This document shows, in pieces, positions 10,065 to 17,662 of a DNA stretch of 39,058 nt; position 1 is the stretch's first letter, and every line of letters begins with the position of its first letter. The notes beneath the pieces are model-generated. The model saw only the letters and a program-made list of their open reading frames with translations, was not told the DNA's origin and ran no database searches. The DNA lies in contig WHTX01000007.1 of the NCBI GenBank assembly GCA_009377505.1, forward strand, positions 1 to 39,058. The letters are read 5' to 3'. The DNA comes from Acidimicrobiia bacterium. Its GTDB lineage: Bacteria; Actinomycetota; Acidimicrobiia; Acidimicrobiales; CAIXPF01. A program made the translations under genes and the position numbers.

Positions 10065-11144
10065 TCAGGCGGCTGAGCCGGCGGTGACCGGCTCGGCGAG
10101 GGCGACCGCCTGGCCCAGCAGCTGGCGCACGAGGGGCGCGACCTCGGTCCCGTACAGCTCGATGCCGCGCATCAGCTTCTCGTGGGGCAGTGTGCCGAGG
10201 CTGTACTTGAGGTCGAAGCGGGCCAGGCCCAGGTCACTCGCCACCTCGGCGATCTTCGCCGCCACCGTCTCGGGCGAGCCGACGAAGAGCGCCCCGTCCG
10301 GCCCAGCGCCCCGCTCGAACTGCGCTCGGGTCATCGGGCTCCAGCCCCGCTCCCGCCCGATCCGGTCCTGCATCGCCGCGTAGTGGGGCCACATCTCGTC
10401 ACGGGCCTGCTGGTCCGTCTCGGCCACGTAGCCGGGAGCGTGCACCCCGACCGGCTGCGGGCTCTGCCCGAGGTGGTCGAGCGCCCGGTGGTAGAGGTCC
10501 ACGAGGGGGGCGAACGAGCGCGGCTCCCCGCCGATGATGGCCAGCATCAGCGGTAGGCCGTGGCGCGCCGCCCGGATGACCGACTCGGGGCTGCCGCCCA
10601 CTCCCACCCATGTCCGCAGCGATCCCGACGCCGTCGGCGGGTAGACGGCCTGGTCCTCGAGGGCGGCCCGTGTCCGGCCCGACCAGGTGACAGGCCCTTC
10701 CTTGCGCAGCTCGGCGAACAGCGCCAGCTTCTCTTCGAACAGCTCCTCGTACTGGCCGAGCTCGAGGCCGAAGAGGGGGAAGGACTCGGTGAAAGACCCC
10801 CTCCCGAGGATCACCTCGGCCCGGCCGTTCGAGACGGCGTCGAGCGTGGCGAAGCGCTGGTAGACCCGCACCGGGTCGTCCGAGCTGAGGACGGTCACCG
10901 CCGAGCCGAGGCGGATGTCGTCGGTCCGTCCGGCGATGGCGGCGAGGACGACCTCGGGCGCGGACACGGCGAAGTCCTCGCGGTGGTGCTCGCCGACCCC
11001 GAAGAAGTCGAGGCCGACCTCGTCAGCCAGCACGGCCTCGGCGACGACGTTGCGCAATACCTGCGGCTGGGGCAGCAGTTGCCCGTCGGCGTCGTAGGTG
11101 ACGTCCCCGAACGTGTCCAGGCCCAACTCCAGTTCCTGTTCCAC
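10065..11144 (-). CDS. LLM-class flavin-dependent oxidoreductase (luciferase-like monooxygenase)
   Basis: About 359 residues of the bacterial luciferase-like TIM-barrel family. Family landmarks are an early ELGLDTFGD strand, GVGEHHREDFAVSAPEVVLAA, GSAVTVLSSDDPVRVYQRFATLD and GRAEVILGRGSF. This resembles the subgroup often called Atu2307/SP_0267-like monooxygenases, which use reduced flavin. The GTG at 11144 is preferred because AGGGAG lies five bases upstream; the GTG at 11150 is possible. The frame stays open further upstream through a low-GC segment, which explains longer automatic starts such as 11216. The natural substrate is unknown. Confidence 0.88.
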   Translation of the reverse strand: MEQELELGLDTFGDVTYDADGQLLPQPQVLRNVVAEAVLADEVGLDFFGVGEHHREDFAVSAPEVVLAAIAGRTDDIRLGSAVTVLSSDDPVRVYQRFATLDAVSNGRAEVILGRGSFTESFPLFGLELGQYEELFEEKLALFAELRKEGPVTWSGRTRAALEDQAVYPPTASGSLRTWVGVGGSPESVIRAARHGLPLMLAIIGGEPRSFAPLVDLYHRALDHLGQSPQPVGVHAPGYVAETDQQARDEMWPHYAAMQDRIGRERGWSPMTRAQFERGAGPDGALFVGSPETVAAKIAEVASDLGLARFDLKYSLGTLPHEKLMRGIELYGTEVAPLVRQLLGQAVALAEPVTAGSAA

Positions 11145-11229
11145 CGTCACTCCCTGTCGTCGGCGGTATCTGATCGAAGCCAACCTGGATGATGCATCAA
11201 CTATTCCGGCTCGCACTTCACTCAGCGCG

Positions 11230-11395
11230 GCGAGCGCGGCGGCCGGGTCGGCGAGGGAGCTGGGCAGGGTCGGGCCGCTGGGCTCGAACTGCGCGAGGTC
11301 GTGGTCGATGCCGTGGAGGAGCTGGAAGAGCTCGTCGCCCGTCCACTCGCGGCCCCCGGCGACACCCGACCTTGACGGGGACCAGGACGCCAGGC
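11230..11395 (-). other. Startless coding-like fragment fused in frame upstream of the LLM gene
   Basis: In the LLM gene's own frame, the upstream stretch reads as a plausible protein tail (GGREWTGDELFQLLHGIDHD, then LAQFEPSGPTLPSSLADPAA). It has no ATG, GTG or TTG start before the preceding stop. I do not recognise it. It looks like the 3' end of a gene whose front was lost at the edge of the decayed Rhs region. Confidence 0.3.
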
Positions 11396-11485
11396 CGGTT
11401 GCTTGATTCCTCGAGTCCGACAGCAGCCGTATCGGCAGCCTTCAGCGGCGGTCGCACCCCTCGCCGACCTGGTCCTCGACTCCGC

Positions 11486-11656
11486 ACGGCTTTGGTAGCG
11501 GTCCCCGCGAACAAGGACCTCGTTGTTGCGTAGGTCCTCGACGGCGAAGCTCATCGGGATAGCCCCTTGCACGCTGCTCGTCACCACCAGCTGAACGTGA
11601 TCGGTAGACTTCAACGGCTCGTCAAGCACGGTGACCTCACGGAAACCCGGGCGCAT
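11486..11656 (-). pseudogene. Possible second part of a broken membrane protein (PH-like segment)
   Basis: Starting at an ATG at 11656, with GAGGAG six bases upstream, a frame shifted relative to the preceding small membrane ORF reads GFREVTVLDEPLKS and ends near LVRGDRYQSR. It resembles the soluble beta-rich part of small actinobacterial proteins with two membrane helices plus a PH-like domain. One missing base near CCCGGGTTT (about 11645) would fuse it to the ORF at 11820-11611. No sensible stop follows, so I read it as a frameshifted 3' half. An independent overlapping gene is possible. Confidence 0.35.
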
Positions 11657-11820
11657 CGAGCTCCTCGGATGACAGCGACGAGCGACAGAATGCCGACTGC
11701 CGCTCCAATTATCGGCTGTTGACTCGTGATACCAATAGTCAGAAACACACCAAACATCATCATCACACTGAATAAGACAGCTCTGTACCACCAGGAGACA
11801 TATCGGGTGTCGTTAGCCAT
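11611..11820 (-). CDS. Small two-helix membrane protein (possibly the front of a broken gene)
   Basis: A 69-residue protein starting MANDTRYVSWWYR with two hydrophobic segments (AVLFSVMMMFGVFLTIGI and IIGAAVGILSLVAVI). The ATG at 11820 has GGAGG about nine bases upstream. It is the last of a leftward run of small ORFs downstream of the Rhs tips, where immunity genes usually sit. Its base composition is lower in GC than the window. The C-terminal dozen residues are probably out of the original frame. The function is unknown; an immunity-type role is inference from position only. Confidence 0.5.
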   Translation of the reverse strand: MANDTRYVSWWYRAVLFSVMMMFGVFLTIGITSQQPIIGAAVGILSLVAVIRGARCARVSVRSPCLTSR

Positions 11821-11868
11821 CAGCAAAATCCTCCGGCGAGGTCGCCCGCCAGTAGGCCAGGGCGTTCC

Positions 11869-12237
11869 TCAGTACCCCAGGGCCGCCCTGAGGCGTCTCG
11901 CCTCGGACTTCGCGTCGACGAACACCACCGTCGAGTTGGGACCGGGAAGGACCACCCGGGTGAGGAAGCCACCCAGCATCGGTGCAGCGCTAATGCCGTC
12001 CCGCGCTCCGCACCAGATCAGCCGCTTCGGGGCTGATCGGATCCGGTTTGCTTCGAACAACGCCACACGGTTGGCGCCGACGGCCAAGAGACGCGGGTAG
12101 GCGGGCCAGAGCCCTGGAATGAAACGGAACAGGGTCGGCCCACCGTTGCAGGCAACGGACATGGCGTCGGGTCCCGGGTCGAAGCCGAGGCGCGTCGCCT
12201 CAGCGAAGATGCCTCGCTCGAGGCCGTCCCGCTTCAC
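11869..12237 (-). CDS. Hypothetical protein, GTGA-coupled to an Rhs tip (candidate immunity protein)
   Basis: A 122-residue protein opening VKRDGLERGIFAEATRLGFD. Its GTG overlaps the TGA of the upstream Rhs tip in a GTGA, the translational coupling typical of toxin-immunity pairs. The C-terminal half (NRVALFEANRIRSAPKRL, then MLGGFLTRVVLPGPNSTVVF, ending EARRLRAALGY) has the alternating strand pattern plus final helix of bacterial PH-like domains. No signal peptide or membrane span is seen. It fits a cytosolic neutralising partner for the adjacent tip, but no family was recognised. Position and coupling are observed; the immunity role is inferred. Confidence 0.6.
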   Translation of the reverse strand: MKRDGLERGIFAEATRLGFDPGPDAMSVACNGGPTLFRFIPGLWPAYPRLLAVGANRVALFEANRIRSAPKRLIWCGARDGISAAPMLGGFLTRVVLPGPNSTVVFVDAKSEARRLRAALGY

Positions 12238-12710
12238 GGAAGCCCAGCCATCAAGTCCAAGATGCTGTTCACGGGACCCGGGAGCACACCGGTGAAGAAC
12301 CGGCCGAGGTTCGCTCCGAGGGTCTGGTCGTCCTCGCAGTCCACGCTGCGATTCACGCCAGACGCGAACTGGCCGAGTCCCTTCCCGGTACGGGCAGCCC
12401 CCGTGGACAACTGGTACCCGCTGAACAGCAGAGGCGGGAGACCGAAGGGGCCAGCCACGCCCGTTCCCACGACACCGGCCGCGAACCACGGAATGCCCGT
12501 CCCGATCTCCCACCCGCCGTAGCCCACGTTGAACAACCCAGCGGCAGAGGTGCCCCAGTCGACCGAGCCGAGATCCGTGTCGGCCACGTCGGCGAGCAGC
12601 GCTCGGCCGCTCTCATCCCAGGCGTTCACCAAGCCGTCGACGAAGTCGCCGGGCGACGGCAGACGCGGGAACCCGATCAGGCCGGTCGGGTCGGTGTAGT
12701 TGAGCGGGCC
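12234..12710 (-). pseudogene. Orphan Rhs C-terminal tip B
   Basis: It begins at a remnant of the conserved Rhs core end (GPLNYTDPTGL) and continues into a glycine- and Phe/Leu-rich tip (PSPGDFVDGLVNAWDESG, then VGYGGWEIGTGIPWFAAGVV, ending SILDLMAGLP). It has no start codon or Rhs core of its own. It is joined out of frame to tip A immediately upstream. Orphan tips like this are known from Rhs and CdiA loci, where the main gene captures a new 3' end by recombination at the conserved core end. The hydrophobic body may be a membrane-associated pre-toxin region. Toxin activity is not recognisable. Confidence 0.6.
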
Positions 12711-12920
12711 GTCGTCGCCGTCACAGGCGCGTGCACCGCCGCCACTGTGACATCGGTCGCTCGTCCGCCAGGACTCTTGGCGAAATCGGCCAAGCCCTCG
12801 TCCCAGTCCCTTGGGCCCGACCAGTCCATGCCGGTCGGGTCCATCCGGTTGAGTGGATGGCCGCGCGCGTAAGGCGTATGGCGAGCGAGTCACGCTATCG
12901 ATGGGGTTTCGGGGTCGAGA
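12705..12920 (-). pseudogene. Orphan Rhs tip A, frameshifted and truncated
   Basis: Broken pieces of a second Rhs core end lie here. PIDSVTRSPYA is in one frame, then after a one-base shift YARGHPLNRMDPTGMDW, then ATDVTVAAVHAPVTATT. The last stretch matches the live Rhs gene just after its own DPSG motif (AVDVTVAAINAPVTITAV), so tips A and 1 shared a common linker. The fragment is cut at 12705-12710, where tip B's NYTDPTG begins. It has no start codon and at least two frame breaks, so it is not expressed as such. Confidence 0.6.
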
Positions 12921-13245
12921 AGGCTACTGAGAAAAGCCCAGCATGGCGGTGCCCATATCGAGTCATCTGTGGCCACTTCGTCGAGTTCGTCGAGTTCGTC
13001 GGAGCCTGATGAGCTGAATTACCCCCCAACGCAGCAGCACCGAATCCGAGCACGACAAGAAGTCTGGCCAAGCCGAGATCCTGTCTGTCTACTTCCGGCG
13101 CTGGGTCGCATGGTACAAACGCACAGATGCCCATTTCTCGGACAAACAAAGCAGCGAATCCGCCAAGCAGGACCGTTGCCAGCGCGAATGCTGCCGCGGC
13201 AGTCGCCTTCTTCGCCTGCATGCCACACTGACCCTTCGTTAGCAT
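12895..13245 (-). CDS. Small membrane protein overlapping the Rhs stop (candidate immunity protein 1)
   Basis: A 116-residue protein whose ATG shares bases with the Rhs stop codon in the string ATGCTAA (13245-13239). A second ATG at 13221 (MQAKKATAAAAF) is an alternative start, with AAGGG upstream. Hydrophobic segments are AAAFALATVLLGGFAALFV and, after a CDPAPEVDRQ loop, LARLLVVLGFGAAALGG. The tail carries a short NST repeat from a threefold 9-base DNA repeat near 12978-13003. Its final residues (VAFSTPKPHR) are encoded by the remnant of Rhs tip A, so the natural C-terminus may have been replaced. Position directly after an Rhs tip is where immunity genes lie; the role is inferred. Confidence 0.6.
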   Translation of the reverse strand: MLTKGQCGMQAKKATAAAAFALATVLLGGFAALFVREMGICAFVPCDPAPEVDRQDLGLARLLVVLGFGAAALGGNSAHQAPTNSTNSTKWPQMTRYGHRHAGLFSVAFSTPKPHR

Positions 13246-15004
13246 GGATGATGATTCCCATCTGTGTGACCGCAATGAGCGTAGCCTCCGTCCTCGAGAC
13301 CAGCCTGCATCTCGAACAGGTTCGCGCACATCGGATCGCCGGCAATTAGATAGGAGGCGGCGCTACTCGTATAGTACGAGGCTGCGAATGAAATAGGGTT
13401 GCCACCGAACAGCGCCCATTGTCGCGTGTGCTTGACCTCGTGTCTCATGAGTTCAGGGCCGATAGCCCCCTTGCCGCGATTGGTGTTAAGTACGTTACCA
13501 ATAACGATGATCTGTTCGCCCGAAGCGAGGGAACCTAGTGGACCGCCATAGCACACAACAGTGAGGCTCTTTGCTGCGTCACAGTCTCCGCCAAAGGCGG
13601 AGTTCAATGTGACCGCAGTTATCGTCACGGGAGCATTGATTGCTGCGACGGTGACATCGACAGCCTTGTCAACTAGACAGCGAGGTCCCCAACACAGCCC
13701 GGACGGATCGGAACGGTTGATCGGGTTGCCGCCGGTGTACGCGTAGGGGGCGCGAGTGACGTTCTCGATGGGGTCGCGGGTGAGGAAGGTGGCGGTGGTG
13801 GGGTCGTAGCTGCGCGCTCGGAGGTACTGGAGGCCGGTTTCGGGGTCGGTGTACTGGCCGGCGTAGCCGAGGGGGCTGGTGTTGCCGGTGCTGGAGTCGA
13901 GGGCGCCGTAGGGGGTGTAGGTGGCGGCGCCGGCGAGGTTGCCCGCCGTGTCGGTGAGGGCTCGGGTGGAGCCGAGTTGGTCGTGGTGGTAGTACGCGAC
14001 GTCGCCGGTGGCGAGGTCGACGTGTTCGAGGGGGAGGCCGTCGGCGCCGTAGAGGTAGGCACGTTCGCCGTCGCTGAGGAGCATGGGGAGGGCTTCGGCG
14101 TGGGACCAGGTCCACTGTCTGGTGCCGGAGCTGGTGGCCTTGGCGACGCGGAGACCGTCGCCGTTGTGCGCGTAGGTGGCTGTCGGGGCGCCGCCGATGG
14201 TGACGGCGGTGAGGCGGTCGGCCTGGTCGTAGGCGTAGCTGGTGGCCGGCCCGGCCGCCGGGGTGGCGCTGGTCCGGTTGCCGTGGGCGTCGTGAGTGTA
14301 GGTGGTGGCGCGCCGGCCGGGGGGTTGGCGCAGTCGCCGGTGGGGGGAGCGGGCGCCGCCCAGCAGAGCTGGCCCGACGGGTCGTGGGAGAGGGCCGTGC
14401 CGGCCAGGACGGCCAGGTTGTCGGCGGGGTCGTGCCCGTAGAGGTCAGCACCCGCGGGTGGGGCGTCACAGGACCCGGTGCCACTCAGCGCGGCCCAGCA
14501 GAGCTGGTCGAGCGCTGTGTAACCGTAAGCGTGGGAGGCGCCGGGGAGCCCGGCGACGGCCTCGCTGGTGACCTGGCCGGCGGCGTCGCGGCCCCACGTC
14601 AGGGAAGCGAGCGTCGTCGAGCCCTGCTCGACGGTGGTGGCGGTGGGCCGGCCAGCGTGGTCGAGGGCGTAGCTGTCGACGTTCACGCCGGAGGGGAACG
14701 TGAGCTGCGTGATCGCACCGTTGGCGTCGCGGGCGTAGCTGAAGGCCCGGCCCGCCCAGTCCGTGACCGTTTCCGCCCGTCCCGCGTCGTCGTAGCCACG
14801 CGTGGCCGAGCCGAGGCCGGGGTAGTCCACCGTGGTGAGCAGGCCACGCCGGTCGTAGCCGTAGCCGACGATGGCACCGGCCCCGTCCGTCACGGAGACG
14901 AGCCGGCCCACGCTGTCGTAGGCGTAGCTCGTGGTGCCGCCGCCGTCGGTCATTGCTGCCCGCCGACCGTCGGCCGTATAGGCGAAGGCGACGTCGGCGG
15001 TCAC
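13239..15004 (-). pseudogene. 5'-truncated, frameshifted Rhs/YD-repeat protein with zincin-like C-terminal tip
   Basis: About 588 residues after one base correction. Repeats of the YD type run from the 5' end (TADGRRAAM, TTSYAYDSVGRLVSVTDGAG, YGYDRRGLLTTVDYPG). They end in the Rhs core signature (YYHHDQLGSTRALTD, TGLQYLRARSYDPTTATFLT, NPINRSDPSGL). The frame breaks near 14307-14320: upstream ends CANPPAG and downstream needs ATTYTHDAHGNRTS, so one base appears missing in GGCGC. After DPSG comes a variable tip with HEVKH (MRHEVKHTRQW) and a later NLFEMQAG, matching the HExxH plus distal Glu of zinc peptidases. A normal Rhs protein is far longer with a secretion N-terminus; only the back end remains, starting beside the thioesterase gene. 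The GTG at 15004 is the nearest start, and expression is doubtful. Confidence 0.75.
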
Positions 15005-15082
15005 GCCACCACTGTAGGTGTTCGTCTGGAGAGGTTGGCCCTGCCGGCGCCACGCCGACGCGTCGTCGGCCAGACTGGGCCG

Positions 15083-15526
15083 GTGGCAGCCTTCGAGCAC
15101 GCAGAGCAGGTCGACGCGGCCGGGCCCGGCGCACAGCCCCACATCTCGGGCATGTACGCCGCCGACCACGTGTCGGCCCACCTCGGCATCGAGCTCGTGG
15201 CGGCCATGGAGGGCACCGCCACGATGAGGCTCGTCGTGGGCGAGTCGATGGTGAACGGCCACGGCCTGTGCCACGGCGGGATGCTGTTCACGCTCGCCGA
15301 CTCGGCCTGCGCCTACGCCGCCAACAGCTGGGGCGAGGACGCCCTCTCCACCGGCGCCTCCATCGAGTTCCTCCAGCCCGCCGGCCTGGGCGAGGTGCTG
15401 ACAGCCACGGCGCAGGAGACGGCCCGCTCGGGCCGGCGCGCCGTCCTCGACGTCATGGTCACCGCCGGCGACGGCCGGACGGTCGCCACCTTCCGGGGCG
15501 TCACCACCCAGCTACGCCGGGCCTGA
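15083..15526 (+). CDS. PaaI-like hotdog-fold thioesterase
   Basis: A 147-residue acyl-CoA thioesterase of the PaaI type. The signature is clear: MVNGHGLCHGGMLFTLADSA (catalytic hotdog motif), HLGIELVAAMEGTATMRLVV before it, GASIEFLQPAGLGEVLTATA and VATFRGVTTQL at the end. In aromatic catabolism PaaI hydrolyses stalled phenylacetyl-CoA-type thioesters, which suits the ring-cleavage operon immediately downstream. The GTG at 15083 gives the usual family length; the ATG at 15152 would cut the N-terminal helix short. Its 3' end, including the stop, is tandemly duplicated. Confidence 0.85.
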   Translation: MAAFEHAEQVDAAGPGAQPHISGMYAADHVSAHLGIELVAAMEGTATMRLVVGESMVNGHGLCHGGMLFTLADSACAYAANSWGEDALSTGASIEFLQPAGLGEVLTATAQETARSGRRAVLDVMVTAGDGRTVATFRGVTTQLRRA

Positions 15527-15548
15527 CCACCCAGCTACGACGGGCCTG
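15503..15548. repeat. 23-base tandem duplication spanning the thioesterase stop codon
   Basis: Two adjacent 23-base units (15503-15525 and 15526-15548) differ at a single base. The first encodes the last residues and most of the stop of the PaaI gene. The second overlaps the last codons of the convergent acetamidase gene. Confidence 0.8.
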
Positions 15549-16479
15549 ACCGACCGAGCGCCGCCCACGGCAGCCGGGCGTGCGCGCCCTTGACCCGGTT
15601 GACCACCTGGGTGGCCCCCACGTCGGCGCACAGCGAGCACAGGGCGTAGGCCTCCTCGCCCCGGCGGCCGAAGCGGCTGACCAGGTGCGTGACCAGCGCC
15701 TCGACTGCAGCCTCCACCGCCAGGTCGAGGTCCTCGTCGAGGCCGAGGGCCACGAGGTGGCTCGGCGTCTCCGCCCAGGGCAACGCCGGCAGCGCATCGT
15801 AACGATGGGTGGACAGGCGCACCCGCGCCCGCTCCATGGACGTCTCGATGGCCGTCTGGTTGACTTCGCCGTCGCCCTGCAGCGCGTGGGCGTCCCCCAC
15901 GTAGAAACCGGCCCCGGGGCGGAACACCGGCAGGAAAAGCGACGTCCCCACGACGAGGTCGCGCAGGTCGAGGTTCCCGCCGAAGGGCCCCGGGGGCACC
16001 GACGAGTGCGGCCCGTCACCCGGCGGGGCCACGCCCATGATGCCGGGGAAGGGCCGCAGCGCCAGCCGGACGCCGCCGAGCTCGGTGGCCATGGCCGCCC
16101 GGTCGAGGCGGAAGTGGTGCAGTGCCCCGGCGGGGAAGCGCCCGGCCAGCACGCCCCGGCCGAGCGGGTGGGGCAGGGCCAGGTTGAAGCCCCACTCGCC
16201 GGGGACGAGCTCGAGCACCTCGGCCCGCAGCACGTCGCCCGGCGCCGCGCCGCGCACCTCCACCGGGCCGGTGATCGTGTGCGGCCCGAGCGGGTAGCCG
16301 TCCCGCAGCGCCACCACGTCGTCGAGGGACATCGTCGGCTCCACCGCTCCGGCCCAGTGGCTCAGCGTCTCGAACTCCACCTCGTCGCCGTCCTCCACGA
16401 CCAGCACGGCGGGGTGGGCGGCGTCGATCACGCCGACGCGGGTGGTGGCGGCGTTGGCGGGCAGGTGGTGGCGGGCCAT
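15535..16479 (-). CDS. Acetamidase/formamidase family protein
   Basis: A 314-residue FmdA/AmdA-type amidase that would release ammonia from formamide, acetamide or a similar short amide. Landmarks are the early HWAGAVEP, NLALPHPLGRGVLAGRFPAG, PGPFGGNLDLRDLVVGTSLF and the conserved acidic/His motif GDAHALQGDGEVNQTAIETS. The start MARHHLPANAATTR at 16479 lies 17 bases after the cyclase gene. It is the last gene of the ligB-ligA-cyclase-amidase operon, which suggests an amide or formyl-amide product of ring cleavage is hydrolysed here. The family is firm; the substrate is inferred. Confidence 0.88.
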   Translation of the reverse strand: MARHHLPANAATTRVGVIDAAHPAVLVVEDGDEVEFETLSHWAGAVEPTMSLDDVVALRDGYPLGPHTITGPVEVRGAAPGDVLRAEVLELVPGEWGFNLALPHPLGRGVLAGRFPAGALHHFRLDRAAMATELGGVRLALRPFPGIMGVAPPGDGPHSSVPPGPFGGNLDLRDLVVGTSLFLPVFRPGAGFYVGDAHALQGDGEVNQTAIETSMERARVRLSTHRYDALPALPWAETPSHLVALGLDEDLDLAVEAAVEALVTHLVSRFGRRGEEAYALCSLCADVGATQVVNRVKGAHARLPWAALGRSGPS

Positions 16480-16496
16480 CGGCGAGGGCGCCGGGG

Positions 16497-17318
16497 CTAC
16501 CAGAGGGCCATCGGGCGGAAGGGGCTCCCGGTGGCGCCCACGATGCGCAAGGGCAGCCCCACGAAGAGGAACTCGTGGACGCCGAGGGCGGCCAACTCCT
16601 CGAGGGCCAGGTTCTCCACGATGTGGATGGCGTTGTCCACGAGGAGCAGCGCGTGCACCGAGTCCCCGGGGGAGGGGATGGCCTCGAAGGCGGGCGTGTC
16701 CGAGCCGACGGTGTGCACGCCCCGCTCGATCAGCCAGCGCGCCGCCCCGTCGCCCGGCCCCGGCCAGCCCGCCCCGGCGTTGTTGAAGCGCTCCGGTTCA
16801 CCCCAGTACCGCGCCCAGCCGGTCCGCACGAGCACCACGTCGCCCGAGACGACCTCGGTGCCCTGGGCCTCGGCCACGGCGGCCAGCTCCTCGGCGCCGA
16901 TGGGCTCGGCCGCCGCCAGGGTGGCCACCCCCCGCTGCCTGGCGACGTCGAGCAACACGCCTCGCCGCCACATGGCCCCGAGCTCGCCGGCGTCGAGGCT
17001 CGACAACCCCGCCGCCGTCTCGATCTCCGCCGCCGGGCAGCCCCCGTGCACGAGCCCGTCGCGGGAGAAGTGGCCGATGGCGTCGATGTGGGTGGCGGCG
17101 TGAGCCGACGTGACGAGCAGTTCGTTGGCGAAGCTGGACAGCCCCGCTCGCGGCCGGGGGTGGGGGTCGCCGTGACGGCGGTGGAGGCTGATCGTGTACG
17201 GCGCGTGGGGGCCGTAGACGGGCATGCCCGGCGTCATGGCGTGGGACAGGTCGGCGCTGCGGCCCTCGCGCACGAGCCCGGCGAAGAGCGCCCGAGGGTC
17301 CCCGCCGAGGTCAAGCAC
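16497..17318 (-). CDS. Cyclase family protein (kynurenine formamidase-like metal hydrolase)
   Basis: About 273 residues of the cyclase/KynB family (Pfam PF04199), metal-dependent hydrolases of formyl-amides and lactone-like substrates. The metal motif is seen as HAATHIDAIGHF. Other landmarks are an early DLSHAMTPGMPVYGP, GDVVLVRTGWARYW and TVGSDTPAFEAIPSPGDSVH. The GTG at 17318 is 30 bases after the ligA stop and gives a normal family N-terminus, but no strong ribosome site is seen. It sits between ligA and the amidase in the same direction. A step after extradiol cleavage, such as deformylation, is inferred. Confidence 0.85.
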   Translation of the reverse strand: MLDLGGDPRALFAGLVREGRSADLSHAMTPGMPVYGPHAPYTISLHRRHGDPHPRPRAGLSSFANELLVTSAHAATHIDAIGHFSRDGLVHGGCPAAEIETAAGLSSLDAGELGAMWRRGVLLDVARQRGVATLAAAEPIGAEELAAVAEAQGTEVVSGDVVLVRTGWARYWGEPERFNNAGAGWPGPGDGAARWLIERGVHTVGSDTPAFEAIPSPGDSVHALLLVDNAIHIVENLALEELAALGVHEFLFVGLPLRIVGATGSPFRPMALW

Positions 17319-17347
17319 GGGCGCGCCGGGCCCGCCGAGGCGCCGGC

Positions 17348-17662
17348 TCAGCCGCCATTGGGGTCGGCCTCCCCGGTGAGGGAGGCCACCAGCTTCTTCA
17401 CGGCGCTGGTGGCTTCGGGCCCCGCGGCGTTGCCGTACATGAGCCGGGCGAACTGGCCGCCGAGGTAGGGGTGGAAGCCCAGGTCGTAGAGGGTGCGGAA
17501 GTCGCCCTCCTCGATGGCCCGGCGCTCCTCGGGGCGCAGCGGGTAGCGGTCGAGCACGGCGGCCCGGTCCCGCTCCCACAAGGCCCGCAGCTCGGCGTCC
17601 CACTTCAAGTCCTGCACCAGGTCGTGGGAGACGAGGGTGGGGTCGAAGGCCTCGAGGCCCAT
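17348..17662 (-). CDS. ligA: LigA-type small subunit of an extradiol ring-cleavage dioxygenase
   Basis: A 104-residue helical protein of the LigA family, the alpha subunit of protocatechuate 4,5-dioxygenase-like enzymes. Landmarks are DRYPLRPEERRAIEEGDFRT and LYDLGFHPYLGGQFARLMYG. It carries no metal ligands itself; in LigAB it caps the active site of LigB. The ATG at 17662 shares its A with the LigB stop (TGATG), so the two are translationally coupled. This pairing strengthens both assignments. The exact catechol-like substrate is not determinable from sequence. Confidence 0.88.
   Translation of the reverse strand: MGLEAFDPTLVSHDLVQDLKWDAELRALWERDRAAVLDRYPLRPEERRAIEEGDFRTLYDLGFHPYLGGQFARLMYGNAAGPEATSAVKKLVASLTGEADPNGG

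Noticed and set aside
13673-14310. The Pro/Thr-rich continuation of the first Rhs frame
   Set aside because: It is out-of-frame reading after the one-base break. The true YD-repeat frame continues in the neighbouring frame.
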